Assembly (NCBI RefSeq): GCF_001042905.1
Contig: NZ_JYLB01000001.1
Span: forward strand, 1-64,000
Reading direction: 5' to 3'
DNA length: 64,000 bases
Source of the DNA: Pseudomonas lini
GTDB lineage: Bacteria; Pseudomonadota; Gammaproteobacteria; Pseudomonadales; Pseudomonadaceae
How positions within the stretch are numbered: the first letter of the stretch is position 1; every line of letters starts with the position of its first letter. The notes under the pieces were generated by a model. It ran no database searches and was not told the origin of the DNA. It saw only the letters and a list, made by a program, of their open reading frames with translations. The position numbers were made by a program, and so were the translations under genes. This document shows, piece by piece, positions 43,239 through 51,537 of the stretch.

Positions 43239-44030
43239 TCAGCGGGCAAACATCCCCCACCAGAACACGTGGCCCAGGATCACGATTTGCTGCTCCTGGA
43301 TCTCTGCGAAGGTGTAGTCCTCATCCGGATGCTCGTCGCGATTGAAGCTGCGCAGGCGGATGCCCGTCGGTAGGCGGTAAACCTGCTTCACCCGTAGCTG
43401 ACCGTTGTGGTTGATGGCGTACATGTCGCCGTCAACGATATCGCCCAGTGAGCTCTTGCCGACGTTGATGCCCACGGTTGCGCCGTCACGCAGCACTGGC
43501 AGCATGCTGTTGCCGCTGACAACCACGCACTTCGCGTTGCTGAACTGAACGCCGTTATGGCGAAGGTCCTTCTTGAAAAAGCGCAGCCGGGCAGTGTCGC
43601 TTTCCTCAATCACGAAACGGCCTGATCCGGCCGCCAGTTCCACTTCGCGCAAGAAGGGAACGTAGACCTCATCGTCATCCAGGGGAGTGTCGTCATCCCA
43701 AGGCTGGATGTCCGACATCAATACGCTTGGCTGGATGCGTTCGGAAGACTGGACGCTGGCAACGGTCGACATCAGGCGTGGGCTCACTTCGCTGGCATCG
43801 AAGCGCAAGGCTTTTGCCAGTTTCAGAAGTGCCTCGACGTTCAGTGGAACCTTGCCGGTAGCGTACTGACTGAAGGCGCTTTGGCCAGACCATCCGCAGG
43901 CCTCAGCCACATCCGCTTGAGTGAGATTTGATCCAGCCGCTTTAGCAGAAGACTTTCGCTGGTCGTAAATAGCCTTGAGCCTGGTGCTGTCGGCGACTTC
44001 TTCAGGGGTAAGGGGGCGGCGTGTTTTCAT
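43239..44030 (-). CDS. XRE/S24 LexA-like prophage repressor
   Basis: The 263-residue protein has an N-terminal helix-turn-helix (LTQADVAEACGWSGQSAFSQYATGKVPLNVEALLKLAKAL) and a C-terminal S24 self-cleavage domain. ELAAGSGRF carries the likely Ala-Gly cleavage site. VVSGNSMLPVLRDG carries the catalytic Ser and GQLRVKQVYR the catalytic Lys. It is a CI/PrtR-type phage or pyocin repressor. No matching divergent early genes follow to the right, so the prophage it served is largely gone. The frame at 46.1-46.2 kb is a broken relative. Confidence 0.9.
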   Translation of the reverse strand: MKTRRPLTPEEVADSTRLKAIYDQRKSSAKAAGSNLTQADVAEACGWSGQSAFSQYATGKVPLNVEALLKLAKALRFDASEVSPRLMSTVASVQSSERIQPSVLMSDIQPWDDDTPLDDDEVYVPFLREVELAAGSGRFVIEESDTARLRFFKKDLRHNGVQFSNAKCVVVSGNSMLPVLRDGATVGINVGKSSLGDIVDGDMYAINHNGQLRVKQVYRLPTGIRLRSFNRDEHPDEDYTFAEIQEQQIVILGHVFWWGMFAR

Positions 44031-44035
44031 GGCGA

Positions 44036-44115
44036 CAAGAGTATTAGCAGAGCTGATGTTTCTGCAAGTAGTGCTGCTGGTAGTTTCCGACTGACAACAG
44101 CAGTTCTGCTGCTAT
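44036..44115. promoter_or_regulatory. Possible operator region of the S24 repressor
   Basis: Upstream of the repressor start, short CTGCT/AGCAG motifs recur (near 44046, 44070-44081, 44097-44113), including the dyad AGCAG-TTCTG-CTGCT. Such repeats are expected for a repressor operator array. The exact boundaries are not resolved. Confidence 0.35.
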
Positions 44116-44263
44116 GCTCGGCTCTCGCCGTTACACCGCATGCACGATCTACAACCTGCATGCGCATGCTCCAGGCGGCTGCTCCACAGTGAGCCATCAA
44201 ATGTTTACGGCTGGCGTGCCATCGGTCGCGCAGCTTGACATGCGCCGCTCACTGCGCTCGCTC

Positions 44264-44302
44264 GGGACCGGATAGCGCCGGTCCCTTAACCAAACGTTAG
44301 GC
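44264..44302 (+). other. 3' end of an attC-like integron recombination site
   Basis: A perfect hairpin GGGACCGG/CCGGTCCC is followed by CTTAAC (L'-like, 44285-44290), a 5-base spacer and GTTAGGC (R'-like, 44296-44302). The partner L''/R'' half is not seen upstream, so the site looks truncated. Confidence 0.45.
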
Positions 44303-44330
44303 ACTTATCCCGTTACGGAGCACATTAGAT

Positions 44331-44693
44331 ATGTCAAACATCGTCGCATGGACCCTGTTCGCCTTGGGCGTCTTCCATATTCCATTCGGTATTATCAAGT
44401 TCAAAACGGCATTCGCCGCCGCTGTAGACTCTGGCTTCGTTGACCAGTTCAGAGCGCACGAAGATCGGCGTACTGCCCTCTGGTTTACCCTGCTGGGGCC
44501 GCTTTTTATGCTCGCAGGGCAGACAGCGATTCACGCCGTAGCAGTCGGCGATCTCGCGCTACTAAAAATTGTTGGAATCTATGTGTTTGTGATCTCGATC
44601 ATTTGCGTCATTGCTGTTCCAGGATCCGGGTTCTGGGCAATGCTGCTGGTTTCTCCGCTGATCATCGCGGCAGGGTATGGCTTGTACGCCTGA
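44331..44693 (+). CDS. DUF6463-like small membrane protein in a cassette-like setting
   Basis: The 120-residue protein has four predicted helices (about residues 5-25, 50-70, 76-96 and 99-119). MSNIVAWTLFALGVFHIPFGI and WFTLLGPLFMLAGQTA resemble the DUF6463 family. Function is unknown. It begins 28 bases after a GTTAGGC motif, and its stop codon lies inside a GCCTGAC motif followed by GTTCAAG. That is the tight layout of an integron gene cassette. Neighbours are unrelated. Confidence 0.75.
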   Translation: MSNIVAWTLFALGVFHIPFGIIKFKTAFAAAVDSGFVDQFRAHEDRRTALWFTLLGPLFMLAGQTAIHAVAVGDLALLKIVGIYVFVISIICVIAVPGSGFWAMLLVSPLIIAAGYGLYA

Positions 44694-44750
44694 CAAACGG
44701 TTCAAGTCGTTCGCTTCGCTGATCCGTAGCGCACGACGAACCGCTAGCAG
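44688..44750 (+). other. Degenerate attC-like site after the DUF6463-like gene
   Basis: GCCTGAC (R''-like) and GTTCAAG (L''-like) start a foldback: CGGTT pairs with AACCG, GTCGT with ACGAC and CGCT with AGCG, leaving extrahelical bases as in attC. A clean closing GTTRRRY is missing, so the site is probably decayed. Confidence 0.4.
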
Positions 44751-44760
44751 ATCTTCCCGA

Positions 44761-45084
44761 TCAGCGCGGGCGAGGAGACACTGACGGGCTCGACCATCTC
44801 CCCATATCCGGCGCGTCCATCTCTGCCTGAGTGCAGCTCAAGCGCTTCGCTCGTTCCCGGGTCGACCAGATTTCGCCGCCCGAATCTACTGGTCTGCCCT
44901 GCAATTTGAGAACGAACTTTTGGCCTTCGATTACGTTGCTCGTTCCCGCGCACTCCCAAACGCGCTGCTTTTCAGATGTGGGCATGGGCGCATCCAGTCT
45001 CGCCTGAGCACCTTCGGAAAGCTGGGGAGGCTTGCCGACGCAACCTGCAAGGGCAAGCGCTAGTAGTACTGGGGTGAATCGCAT
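44761..45084 (-). CDS. Small lipoprotein of unknown function
   Basis: The 107-residue protein has a lipoprotein signal with lipobox LAGC (MRFTPVLLALALAGCVGK). The mature part contains SEKQRVWECAGTSN and KFVLKLQGRPVD, with two further cysteines. It resembles small phage or genomic-island outer-membrane lipoproteins. The C-terminus (SSPSVSPRPR) looks ragged and may be truncated. No function is assigned. Confidence 0.6.
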   Translation of the reverse strand: MRFTPVLLALALAGCVGKPPQLSEGAQARLDAPMPTSEKQRVWECAGTSNVIEGQKFVLKLQGRPVDSGGEIWSTRERAKRLSCTQAEMDAPDMGRWSSPSVSPRPR

Positions 45085-45187
45085 TTAAAATCCTTTTAAT
45101 TTGTTTGTATGCTTTCGAAGCCGTACAACCTCAGGGTTGCTCAGCCTCAGCACTTTCGATGGCATCCAGTGATCGCCGGATAGCTGA

Positions 45188-45667
45188 TCACTTGGCGGGT
45201 TGAGATTTTAGCTGCTTCATCGACCATCGCACCACATCCCTGCCAGCATCGTCACCAGAGGCCCAAACCGAGGCGGAAACGAACTCCATGACCAGCTCGT
45301 CGCCGTCAAAGCGCCCGTTAAAGGTCTGAGTGGCCGTGGCTTGAAGAATGCCCTCACTGCTTCGGTTGACGATGTGCCGCTCGCCCTTTAATTGGTCCCC
45401 CAGGCGCGTGTATAGGGTCGGATTGTCTACCCCGGGATGGTCGTGGGTGTAGTAGGCCAATCGCTTCATGACAACTTCCTGAGTTTCCGTGGTTCGCCAC
45501 CAGATGAAGTGACTATCATCCTTAAAGTAAACATAAACGTGATATCGATAGTGATCGGGATCTTCTTTTTCTGCGTACCAAAGGCCATCGGGCACCTGGT
45601 AGCTTGGGGCTGTGGCGCAACCTGAAAGAAGCAAGCCTATAAAGAGCGAGAGAAGTAGCTTTTTCAT
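45188..45667 (-). CDS. Lipoprotein of unknown function (159 residues)
   Basis: The product starts MKKLLLSLFIGLLLSGCATAP, a clear lipoprotein signal with Cys17 as the acylation site. The mature part is a beta-rich domain (YRYHVYVYFKDDSHFIWW, ATATQTFNGRFDGDELVMEFVSASVW) with a C-terminal basic helix. I do not recognise a family. It shares the strand and the lipoprotein character of the gene before it. An ATG three codons upstream is an alternative start. Confidence 0.7.
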   Translation of the reverse strand: MKKLLLSLFIGLLLSGCATAPSYQVPDGLWYAEKEDPDHYRYHVYVYFKDDSHFIWWRTTETQEVVMKRLAYYTHDHPGVDNPTLYTRLGDQLKGERHIVNRSSEGILQATATQTFNGRFDGDELVMEFVSASVWASGDDAGRDVVRWSMKQLKSQPAK

Positions 45668-45710
45668 AAATTCCATTTCAATTGATGTATCGGCGATCGG
45701 TAGCTAGAAT

Positions 45711-45902
45711 TCAGCCGCGCGCGCCATAGAACTGGTTCAGCGCTATCAGTTCAAAAACAGCCACCAGCACGCAGAATGCAACAAAGCCGCGGGTGAAGAC
45801 CCTACGAGGCTTTTCGTAAGGCTGGAGATTAGCGAGACCACCGAGAAGGTCGGATAAAAATTCGAGCAGCGTTTCAATGAAGAACCCTGCGGCTCTCTCC
45901 AA
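45711..45902 (-). CDS. Small one-helix membrane protein
   Basis: The 63-residue protein has an amphipathic head (FFIETLLEFLSDLLGGLA) and one membrane helix (GFVAFCVLVAVFELIALNQFY). Its start lies 29 bases inside the preceding minus-strand frame. The helix layout and the pairing support expression, but no family is recognised. Confidence 0.45.
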   Translation of the reverse strand: MERAAGFFIETLLEFLSDLLGGLANLQPYEKPRRVFTRGFVAFCVLVAVFELIALNQFYGARG

Positions 45903-46074
45903 TCCTGATCCGATCGAGCGCCCTGTTTAACGCATCCAAGGCATCGAGGAGGGCTTTCGCCTCAGCTTCCCGGCCATCGCCCCAGAGGCGTTCAGCCATT
46001 TTGTTCAGCGCCTGGATAGAGCGCTCAATGTCAGCAGCCGTCGCTGCTTTGCTTTCCTGATGTTTCTTTGGCAT
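45874..46074 (-). CDS. Small helical cytoplasmic protein
   Basis: The 66-residue protein is charged and helical (MPKKHQESKAATAADIERSIQALNK, later EAEAKALLDALDALNRALDRI), perhaps a short coiled coil. AGGG is 8 bases upstream. It starts 3 bases after the end of a broken repressor frame and overlaps the small membrane protein downstream. Phage origin is likely by context. Confidence 0.5.
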   Translation of the reverse strand: MPKKHQESKAATAADIERSIQALNKMAERLWGDGREAEAKALLDALDALNRALDRIRIGESRRVLH

Positions 46075-46077
46075 TGA

Positions 46078-46247
46078 TCAACCCTTCTTCAGGTAGACCA
46101 GCTTCACGCGGAGCTGACCGTTGTGGTTGATCGCGTACATGTCGCCGTCGACGATATCGTCTGCATGAGACCGGCGCGCTCAGCAAGCTCGGTCTGGTTT
46201 AGACCTGCATGGCGACGGGTGGCTTTGAGTCTTTCTTTAAATTCCAT
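46078..46247 (-). pseudogene. Remnant of a second XRE/S24 repressor (internal deletion)
   Basis: From ATG 46247 the frame reads MEFKERLKATRRHAGLNQTELAERAGLMQ, the first half of a Cro/CI helix-turn-helix. It then joins, out of frame, a segment that translates as DDIVDGDMYAINHNGQLRVKLVYLKKG and a stop at 46078. That tail matches the C-terminus of the intact repressor at 43.2-44.0 kb (DIVDGDMYAINHNGQLRVKQVY). About 150 codons between have been lost. A divergent short frame after 46334 (MNAIQGPR) may be the stub of its cro partner. Confidence 0.8.
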
Positions 46248-46998
46248 CCGCGAAGTATTACGGGCGCTCCCATACCCTTGCAAGTCGGTATTCCATCACC
46301 GTGCTATATGGGTATTCCCGTATCGAGAGGCATCATGAACGCTATTCAAGGGCCTCGTTGACTACTTCGTTGGCGGGGCGCGGTCCTTGGTCCACTGCGG
46401 CCAGCATCCCCAGCGCACCATGTCGGCTTGCAGATAAAACGGGCCGAGTTATGGAACACAATGCCGAGCGGAAAGATTTTCACCAAACCCCAGAAACGAC
46501 AAAGCCCTGAATAATCAGGGCTTTGTCGGTACAAATATGGCGGAGGCGATGGGATTGGAACTCATGGACCTGTTACAGGCGACGGTTTTCAAGTTCGAAG
46601 GTTAATCCTTGTATTTCAACACCTTAAGATTAATTAATGCTCTGGAGGCCTCTGAAATCAAGGGGTGGAAGTTTATTTGCGGAAACGAATTTGGCCGGTT
46701 TTTTGGCGTTCTGGGTGGGATCGCCCTAAATTTCGTAGCTGCAACCGAGAGACTGCGCTTGGTCGAAAGCGGCCTTCAGTCTGAAGTGGGATTTGGAGCC
46801 AGCCCTGGTCAGTCGTGACGGGCAGAAAACGGCCAGAAGCGGTCTTTCACGACGGCCATTTAAGACGTGCGGACGACCCATCAATGCCAGAGCTCACGAT
46901 TGTTCCAGTAAGGCAAACCATCTATTGATAGTGCACCCAAAAATGTTTTGGTCACTTCAACATCACAAGTACCCGGAAATATCAGCTTACGCCTCCGC
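46248..46998. other. Gene-poor interval with phage remnants and a tRNA-Ser 3' copy
   Basis: I see no convincing gene. It holds the likely divergent promoter of the broken repressor and a seven-codon cro-like stub. The tRNA-Ser-derived repeat follows (46490-46593). After that comes a stretch near 46740-46865 (AAGTGGGATTTGGAGCCAGC, ACGGGCAGAAAACGGCC) that looks like Pseudomonas intergenic repeat sequence. A 69-codon open frame at 46609-46818 has no recognisable features and is not called. Confidence 0.5.
46490..46593 (-). repeat. Copy A of tRNA-Ser(UGA) 3' end plus terminator (att remnant)
   Basis: It contains the hairpin AAAGCCCTGA-ATAA-TCAGGGCTTT and then 56 bases (46538-46593) that on the minus strand read as the tRNA-Ser 3' half with CCA end. 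It differs from copy B at 51.5 kb by two bases in the tRNA part; one is in the T-loop (TTCCAAT). Confidence 0.8.
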
Positions 46999-47892
46999 TT
47001 ACATCCGGTGATGTTCCAGCAAGAAGTCCACGAACAATCGCACCCGCGCCGGCATTGCCGCCCCGCCGACGAACACCGCATGAATCGGTTCCTGGTCCCC
47101 GGGGTTCCAGGCTTCCAACAGCGGAATCAGGTCGCCGCGCTGCAGATCCTCGCTCACGCTGAACTCACCGATACGTGCAATGCCGGCACCTACTCGCGCG
47201 AGTTGTGCCAGCGCTTCACCACTGCTGCATTCGATGTTGCCGCTGACCTTCAGGGAAAACTCTTTTCCATCGCGGATGAACGGCCAGTTGGGTTCGGCAC
47301 GCCGGAAGTTGAAGCGCAGGCAGTTGTGCTGTAACAGGTCTTCCGGTTCCTGGGGGATGCCGTGGCGCTGCAGATACTCGGGCGATGCCACCACTACCTG
47401 GCCGGTGTCGCCGATCCTGCGCGCGGTCAGCGGGCTGTCGGGCAGATGGCCAAAGCGGACCGCGACGTCGGCCTGCCCGCCGAGAATGTCGACCAGTTCG
47501 TCGCCGAGGGTGAGGTCGACGACGATGTTCGGGTAACGGGCGCTGAATGCTGCAACCAAGGGAACGATGGCCAGCCGCCCATGGCCAAGGGCGGCACTGA
47601 CCCGCAATCGCCCCCTGGGTACGCCCTGGTCGGCGATGGCTTCTTCGACCTCGTCCATGTCGGCCAGGATACGCCGGGCGCCGCGCAGGAACGCTTCGCC
47701 CTCGGCAGTGAAGGTGATCGCTCGGGTGGTGCGCAACAGCAGGCGGGTGCCAAGACGTTGCTCGGTACGCGCGATGATCCGACTGACTGCCGAGGGTGTC
47801 AGGCCCAGTGCACGCGCGGCGGCCGACAGGCTGCCTTCCTGCGCCACGGTGGTGAACACGCTCATCTCACCTGACCTGCCGTTGAAATCCAC
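46999..47892 (-). CDS. LysR-family regulator divergent from an MFS exporter
   Basis: The 297-residue protein has an N-terminal winged helix (MSVFTTVAQEGSLSAAARALGLTPSAVSRIIARTEQRLGTRLL) and a periplasmic-binding-like effector domain. I choose GTG 47892, since AGGAGG lies 5 bases upstream; an in-frame TTG at 47922 is a poorer start. It most likely controls the divergent MFS gene 94 bases away. The ligand cannot be inferred. Confidence 0.9.
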   Translation of the reverse strand: MDFNGRSGEMSVFTTVAQEGSLSAAARALGLTPSAVSRIIARTEQRLGTRLLLRTTRAITFTAEGEAFLRGARRILADMDEVEEAIADQGVPRGRLRVSAALGHGRLAIVPLVAAFSARYPNIVVDLTLGDELVDILGGQADVAVRFGHLPDSPLTARRIGDTGQVVVASPEYLQRHGIPQEPEDLLQHNCLRFNFRRAEPNWPFIRDGKEFSLKVSGNIECSSGEALAQLARVGAGIARIGEFSVSEDLQRGDLIPLLEAWNPGDQEPIHAVFVGGAAMPARVRLFVDFLLEHHRM

Positions 47893-47986
47893 TTGTGCCT
47901 CCTGCGCAAAGGTGATTGCCAAAAATGCTATCTACCGTCGGAAAAGACTGGATCGTAGCATTAGCGGCATAGATAAGGAGCCTTCC

Positions 47987-49153
47987 ATGCGTATCAATCC
48001 ACCACTTGTCGCACTCGCCATCGGTGCCTTTGGCATCGGCGTAACAGAATTCGCCCCCATGGGCATGTTGCCGGGTATCGCTGCGGATCTGGGCGTTTCC
48101 ATTCCCGCCGCCGGTTTGCTGGTCAGTGCTTATGCGCTGGGCGTATTGCTCGGCGCACCGCTGATGACCCTGACCACCGGCAGGATTCCCCGGCGCTATC
48201 TGCTGATCGGGCTCATGGCGATTTTCACCTTGGGTAATCTGATGTCAGCTCTTGCCACCGATTACTACAGCCTCATGGTCGCCAGGGTGGTGACCTCACT
48301 GAACCATGGTGCATTTTTTGGCGTTGGCTCCATCGTCGCCGCCAGCGTGGTCGCCCCGGAGAAACGTGCCGGGGCGGTTGCGGCGATGTTCATGGGCCTG
48401 ACCCTGGCGACCATCGGCGGTGTGCCGCTGGCCGCCTGGTTTGGTGAACTGTTCGGTTGGCGCACCGCTTTCTGGGGAATTACCGGCCTCGGCGTGGTGA
48501 CCATGGCCGCGTTGTGGTTCGCCCTGCCTAACCTGAAGACGCCGCAAAGCGTCGGTGTAATGGCCGAAATTCGGGTACTGGGGCGTGGTCCGGTGCTGGG
48601 CGCGTTGGCCCTGACCGTAGTCGGATCGAGCGCAATGTTTACCGTCTTCACTTACATCGCGCCGATCCTCAGCAGCGAGACCAATAGTTCCACCGCCTAC
48701 ATCACCGCCATGCTGGTTCTTTTTGGTGTGGGGTTGACGCTGGGCAATATGTGGGGCGGCAAGGCCGCCGACCGCTCGATAGATCGCACCTTGATCGTCT
48801 CGCTAAGCGTTCTGATTCTCGTCTTGCTGGCGTTCACCCTGCTGATGCGTTGGACGGTACCGGCTGCTCTGGCCATCCTGATATGGGGTATCGCCAGTTT
48901 CGCCCTGGTGCCGCCGCTACAGATGCGCGTCATGGAAGCAGCGAAGGACGCGCCCAATCTTGCCTCTGCGGTGAACATTGGCGCCTTCAATTTTGGCAAC
49001 GCGATTGGCGCAGCGCTGGGCGGAGCGGTGATCAACGCTGGTCTGGGTTATCCGGCGATTTCCCTGGCCGGAGCGGCGATGGCTGCTCTGGGGCTGCTGA
49101 TGGTGTTGGCTTATGCCTGGCGTTCCAGAACGATTGAAGCAGCAGTGGTGTGA
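47987..49153 (+). CDS. MFS transporter, AraJ/PbuE-like (DHA1 family)
   Basis: The 388-residue protein has 12 predicted helices and the DHA1 family opening LVALAIGAFGIGVTEFAPMGMLPGIAADLGVS, with LTTGRIPRRYLLIG as the loop 2-3 motif. This group exports sugars, purines or drugs. AAGGAG precedes the ATG. It pairs with the divergent LysR gene. The substrate is unknown. Confidence 0.9.
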   Translation: MRINPPLVALAIGAFGIGVTEFAPMGMLPGIAADLGVSIPAAGLLVSAYALGVLLGAPLMTLTTGRIPRRYLLIGLMAIFTLGNLMSALATDYYSLMVARVVTSLNHGAFFGVGSIVAASVVAPEKRAGAVAAMFMGLTLATIGGVPLAAWFGELFGWRTAFWGITGLGVVTMAALWFALPNLKTPQSVGVMAEIRVLGRGPVLGALALTVVGSSAMFTVFTYIAPILSSETNSSTAYITAMLVLFGVGLTLGNMWGGKAADRSIDRTLIVSLSVLILVLLAFTLLMRWTVPAALAILIWGIASFALVPPLQMRVMEAAKDAPNLASAVNIGAFNFGNAIGAALGGAVINAGLGYPAISLAGAAMAALGLLMVLAYAWRSRTIEAAVV

Positions 49154-49351
49154 CGAAGATGAGGGGAGTGGTTCATTACCATCGATGAGTGGCGGCAAGT
49201 GGTAGAATTGCTGCCCTTGGCGAGGGGCGGCAATCGGTCAATTTTAGCCATTGCTGACCGGCAGCTTCGGGTCGACTGCAGCCCTTCACGACAAGCAGAA
49301 ATCGGCCCATTGCTGCCCGTCACGGCGTGTTTGTTCTAGTAACTAGATCAA

Positions 49352-49690
49352 GTGGGATCACGTAAAGGCCAATATCAGCGCAGCCGCGACCTGATGATCG
49401 ACTGGGTCACGCGCTACTTCCCCACCGGAACTCGGGCCAGCTGGCCCCAGGGCGATTTCATGCTCTGGGTGGAACTCCCGGAAAGTTTCGACACGCTGCG
49501 CTTAAACCGGGCTTTACTGGAATAAGGTGTGCAGATTGCCGTGGGCTGCATTTTCTCGGCATCGGGCAAGTACCGTAACTGTCTGCGAATGAACTTCGCT
49601 TCCAGGGCAACACAGGAAATCGAACAGGCGGTGCGCACGGTCGGCGCCACAGCCATACGCCTGCTGGATGAACTGGACGCTGAGTCGTAA
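49352..49690 (+). pseudogene. C-terminal fragment of a MocR/PLP-type aminotransferase with an internal stop
   Basis: One frame reads SRKGQYQRSRDLMIDWVTRYFP, QGDFMLWVELPESFDTLRLNRALLE, then a TAA at 49523-49525, then GVQIAVGCIFSASGKYRNCLRMNF and a C-terminal helix to TAA at 49690. This is the last third of a fold type I aminotransferase domain as in MocR/PdxR-type regulators. The DNA-binding domain and PLP lysine are missing. It lies between a repeat-like stretch and a phospholipase gene. Confidence 0.8.
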
Positions 49691-49746
49691 CCATTGGCGG
49701 GCTCCCGAGGTCAAAACTACACCCGTCGAGGTTGAGGACGAGCCCC

Positions 49747-51300
49747 ATGCCCATGTCCCGGTTCTTCCCCGCCATGTTGCTCGCACTGCTGCTCGCTGGC
49801 TGCGCCACCACGCGCTTGCCCCACGACTTCAGCGAGGCAATACCCGCCAGCGATTCGGCTTTCGGGCGCTCGATCCAGGCCCAGGCCGCCCAGCATGAGG
49901 GGCGCTCGGGTTTTCGCCTGCTGCCTAACAGCAGTGAAGCGTTCCGGGCGCGCGCCGAGTTGATCCGCAATGCGCAGAAAAGCGTCGATCTGCAGTACTA
50001 CATCGTGCATAACGGTCTCAGCACCCGGGCACTGGTGCGTGAAATACTGCTGGCAGCCGATCGCGGTGTACGGATACGCATGTTGCTCGATGACACTGCC
50101 AGCGACGGCCAGGAAGAAGTAATCGCTACCCTGGCCGTGCACCAGAACATCTATATCCGTGTCTTCAACCCTTTGCATCTGGGGCGCAGCACCATGGTTA
50201 CCCGAACCATGGGCCGTCTGCTTAATCTTTCCCAACAGCACCGGCGCATGCACAACAAACTGTGGCTGGCCGACAACAGCGCAGCCATCGTCGGCGGACG
50301 CAACCTGGGGGATGAATATTTCGACGCCAAGCCCGATCTCAACTTCACCGACATGGACCTGCTGTGCATCGGCCCGGTCGCCGAGCAGTTGGGCCACAGC
50401 TTCGATCAGTACTGGAACAGCGCCCTGAGCCAGCCGATCAGTGACTTCCTGCTCAACAAGCCAACAGCCGAAGACTTGCTCAAGAGCCGCCAACGCCTGG
50501 AACAATCGCTCCAGACCACACGTATCGAGAACACAGCCTTGTACGACCACCTCATGACCTACCGGACACAACCGCAACTCGAGAATTGGCGAAAGCAGCT
50601 GATCTGGGCCCATAGCAAAGCGATGTGGGACGCCCCGAGCAAGGTACTGGCCGACGACGAACCGGCCCGCGCGCTATTGATGGCCACACAACTGCGGCCT
50701 GAGCTCGATAGCGTCAGTAAGGAGCTAATCATGATCTCGGCCTATTTCGTGCCCCAAAAGCCGGGCATGCTCTACCTCCTCGGGCGTGCCGATGCCGGTG
50801 TTGATGTGCGCCTGTTGACCAACTCACTGGAAGCCACCGATGTGCCGGCGGTGCATGGCGGCTATGCGCCCTACCGCAAGACCCTGCTCGAACATGGCGT
50901 GAAGCTTTATGAGGTGCGGCGCCAGCCGGACGACCCCAGTGGCGGTTCTTCCTTTGGCTTCAGTGGTGGCTCGGACTCCAGCTTGCACACCAAGGCCATG
51001 ATTTTGGACAAGCAGAAGGTGTTCATCGGCTCTTTCAATTTCGACCCGCGTTCAGTGCTGTGGAACACTGAAGTCGGGGTGCTGGTCGACAGCCCTGAAT
51101 TGGCCGGCTACATGCGCAAGCTGGCGCTTGAGGGCATGGTGCCAGCCGTGAGTTACCAGGCCCGCCTGGAAAACGGAGAAGTCGTCTGGGTCACCGAAGA
51201 CGACGGCCGCCTGCATACCTTGCATAAGGAGCCCGGCGGTAAATGGCGCAGCTTCAAGGCCTGGCTCAGCGACAAGATCGGCCTGGAGAAAATGCTCTAG
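49747..51300 (+). CDS. Phospholipase D/cardiolipin synthase-like lipoprotein (ClsC type)
   Basis: The 517-residue protein has a lipoprotein signal (FFPAMLLALLLAGCATTRLP) and two HKD catalytic motifs: HNKLWLADNSAAIVGGRN and HTKAMILDKQKVFIGSFNFDPRS. The order and spacing fit ClsC/YmdC-type cardiolipin synthases, which make cardiolipin from phosphatidylglycerol and phosphatidylethanolamine. The lipobox predicts membrane anchoring facing the periplasm. ATG 49747 or 49753 both follow GAGG. It is the last intact gene before the prophage attachment site. Confidence 0.88.
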   Translation: MPMSRFFPAMLLALLLAGCATTRLPHDFSEAIPASDSAFGRSIQAQAAQHEGRSGFRLLPNSSEAFRARAELIRNAQKSVDLQYYIVHNGLSTRALVREILLAADRGVRIRMLLDDTASDGQEEVIATLAVHQNIYIRVFNPLHLGRSTMVTRTMGRLLNLSQQHRRMHNKLWLADNSAAIVGGRNLGDEYFDAKPDLNFTDMDLLCIGPVAEQLGHSFDQYWNSALSQPISDFLLNKPTAEDLLKSRQRLEQSLQTTRIENTALYDHLMTYRTQPQLENWRKQLIWAHSKAMWDAPSKVLADDEPARALLMATQLRPELDSVSKELIMISAYFVPQKPGMLYLLGRADAGVDVRLLTNSLEATDVPAVHGGYAPYRKTLLEHGVKLYEVRRQPDDPSGGSSFGFSGGSDSSLHTKAMILDKQKVFIGSFNFDPRSVLWNTEVGVLVDSPELAGYMRKLALEGMVPAVSYQARLENGEVVWVTEDDGRLHTLHKEPGGKWRSFKAWLSDKIGLEKML

Positions 51301-51537
51301 ATCGAAGCCGGCGCCTCGAAGGCATTGCGCTGCCGCGCCAACAACATCAGACCCAAGGCGCCCGCGGCCATGACGCAGGTATTTGCCACACGGGAACTTG
51401 ATATGTCCGACAACGACTTGAATTTCATGACCCCGTTTTGGCTCGTTCAGGCCTGATGGCAACAACACACAGCACTCTGTCCTCACAGCGGGGGCTGCGG
51501 AAACGATCCAGAAGCGCTGTGACAGAAGCTGCGTACC
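51301..51537. other. Short interval without a supported gene
   Basis: On the minus strand a segment reads ANTCVMAAGALGLMLLARQRNAFEAPAS before a stop at the cls gene end, possibly the tail of a lost transporter. Nothing else is recognisable. Confidence 0.4.

Noticed and set aside
46609..46818. 69-codon plus-strand frame after the tRNA-Ser repeat
   Set aside because: Composition is not protein-like in its second half, there is no good ribosome site, and it crosses repeat-like sequence.
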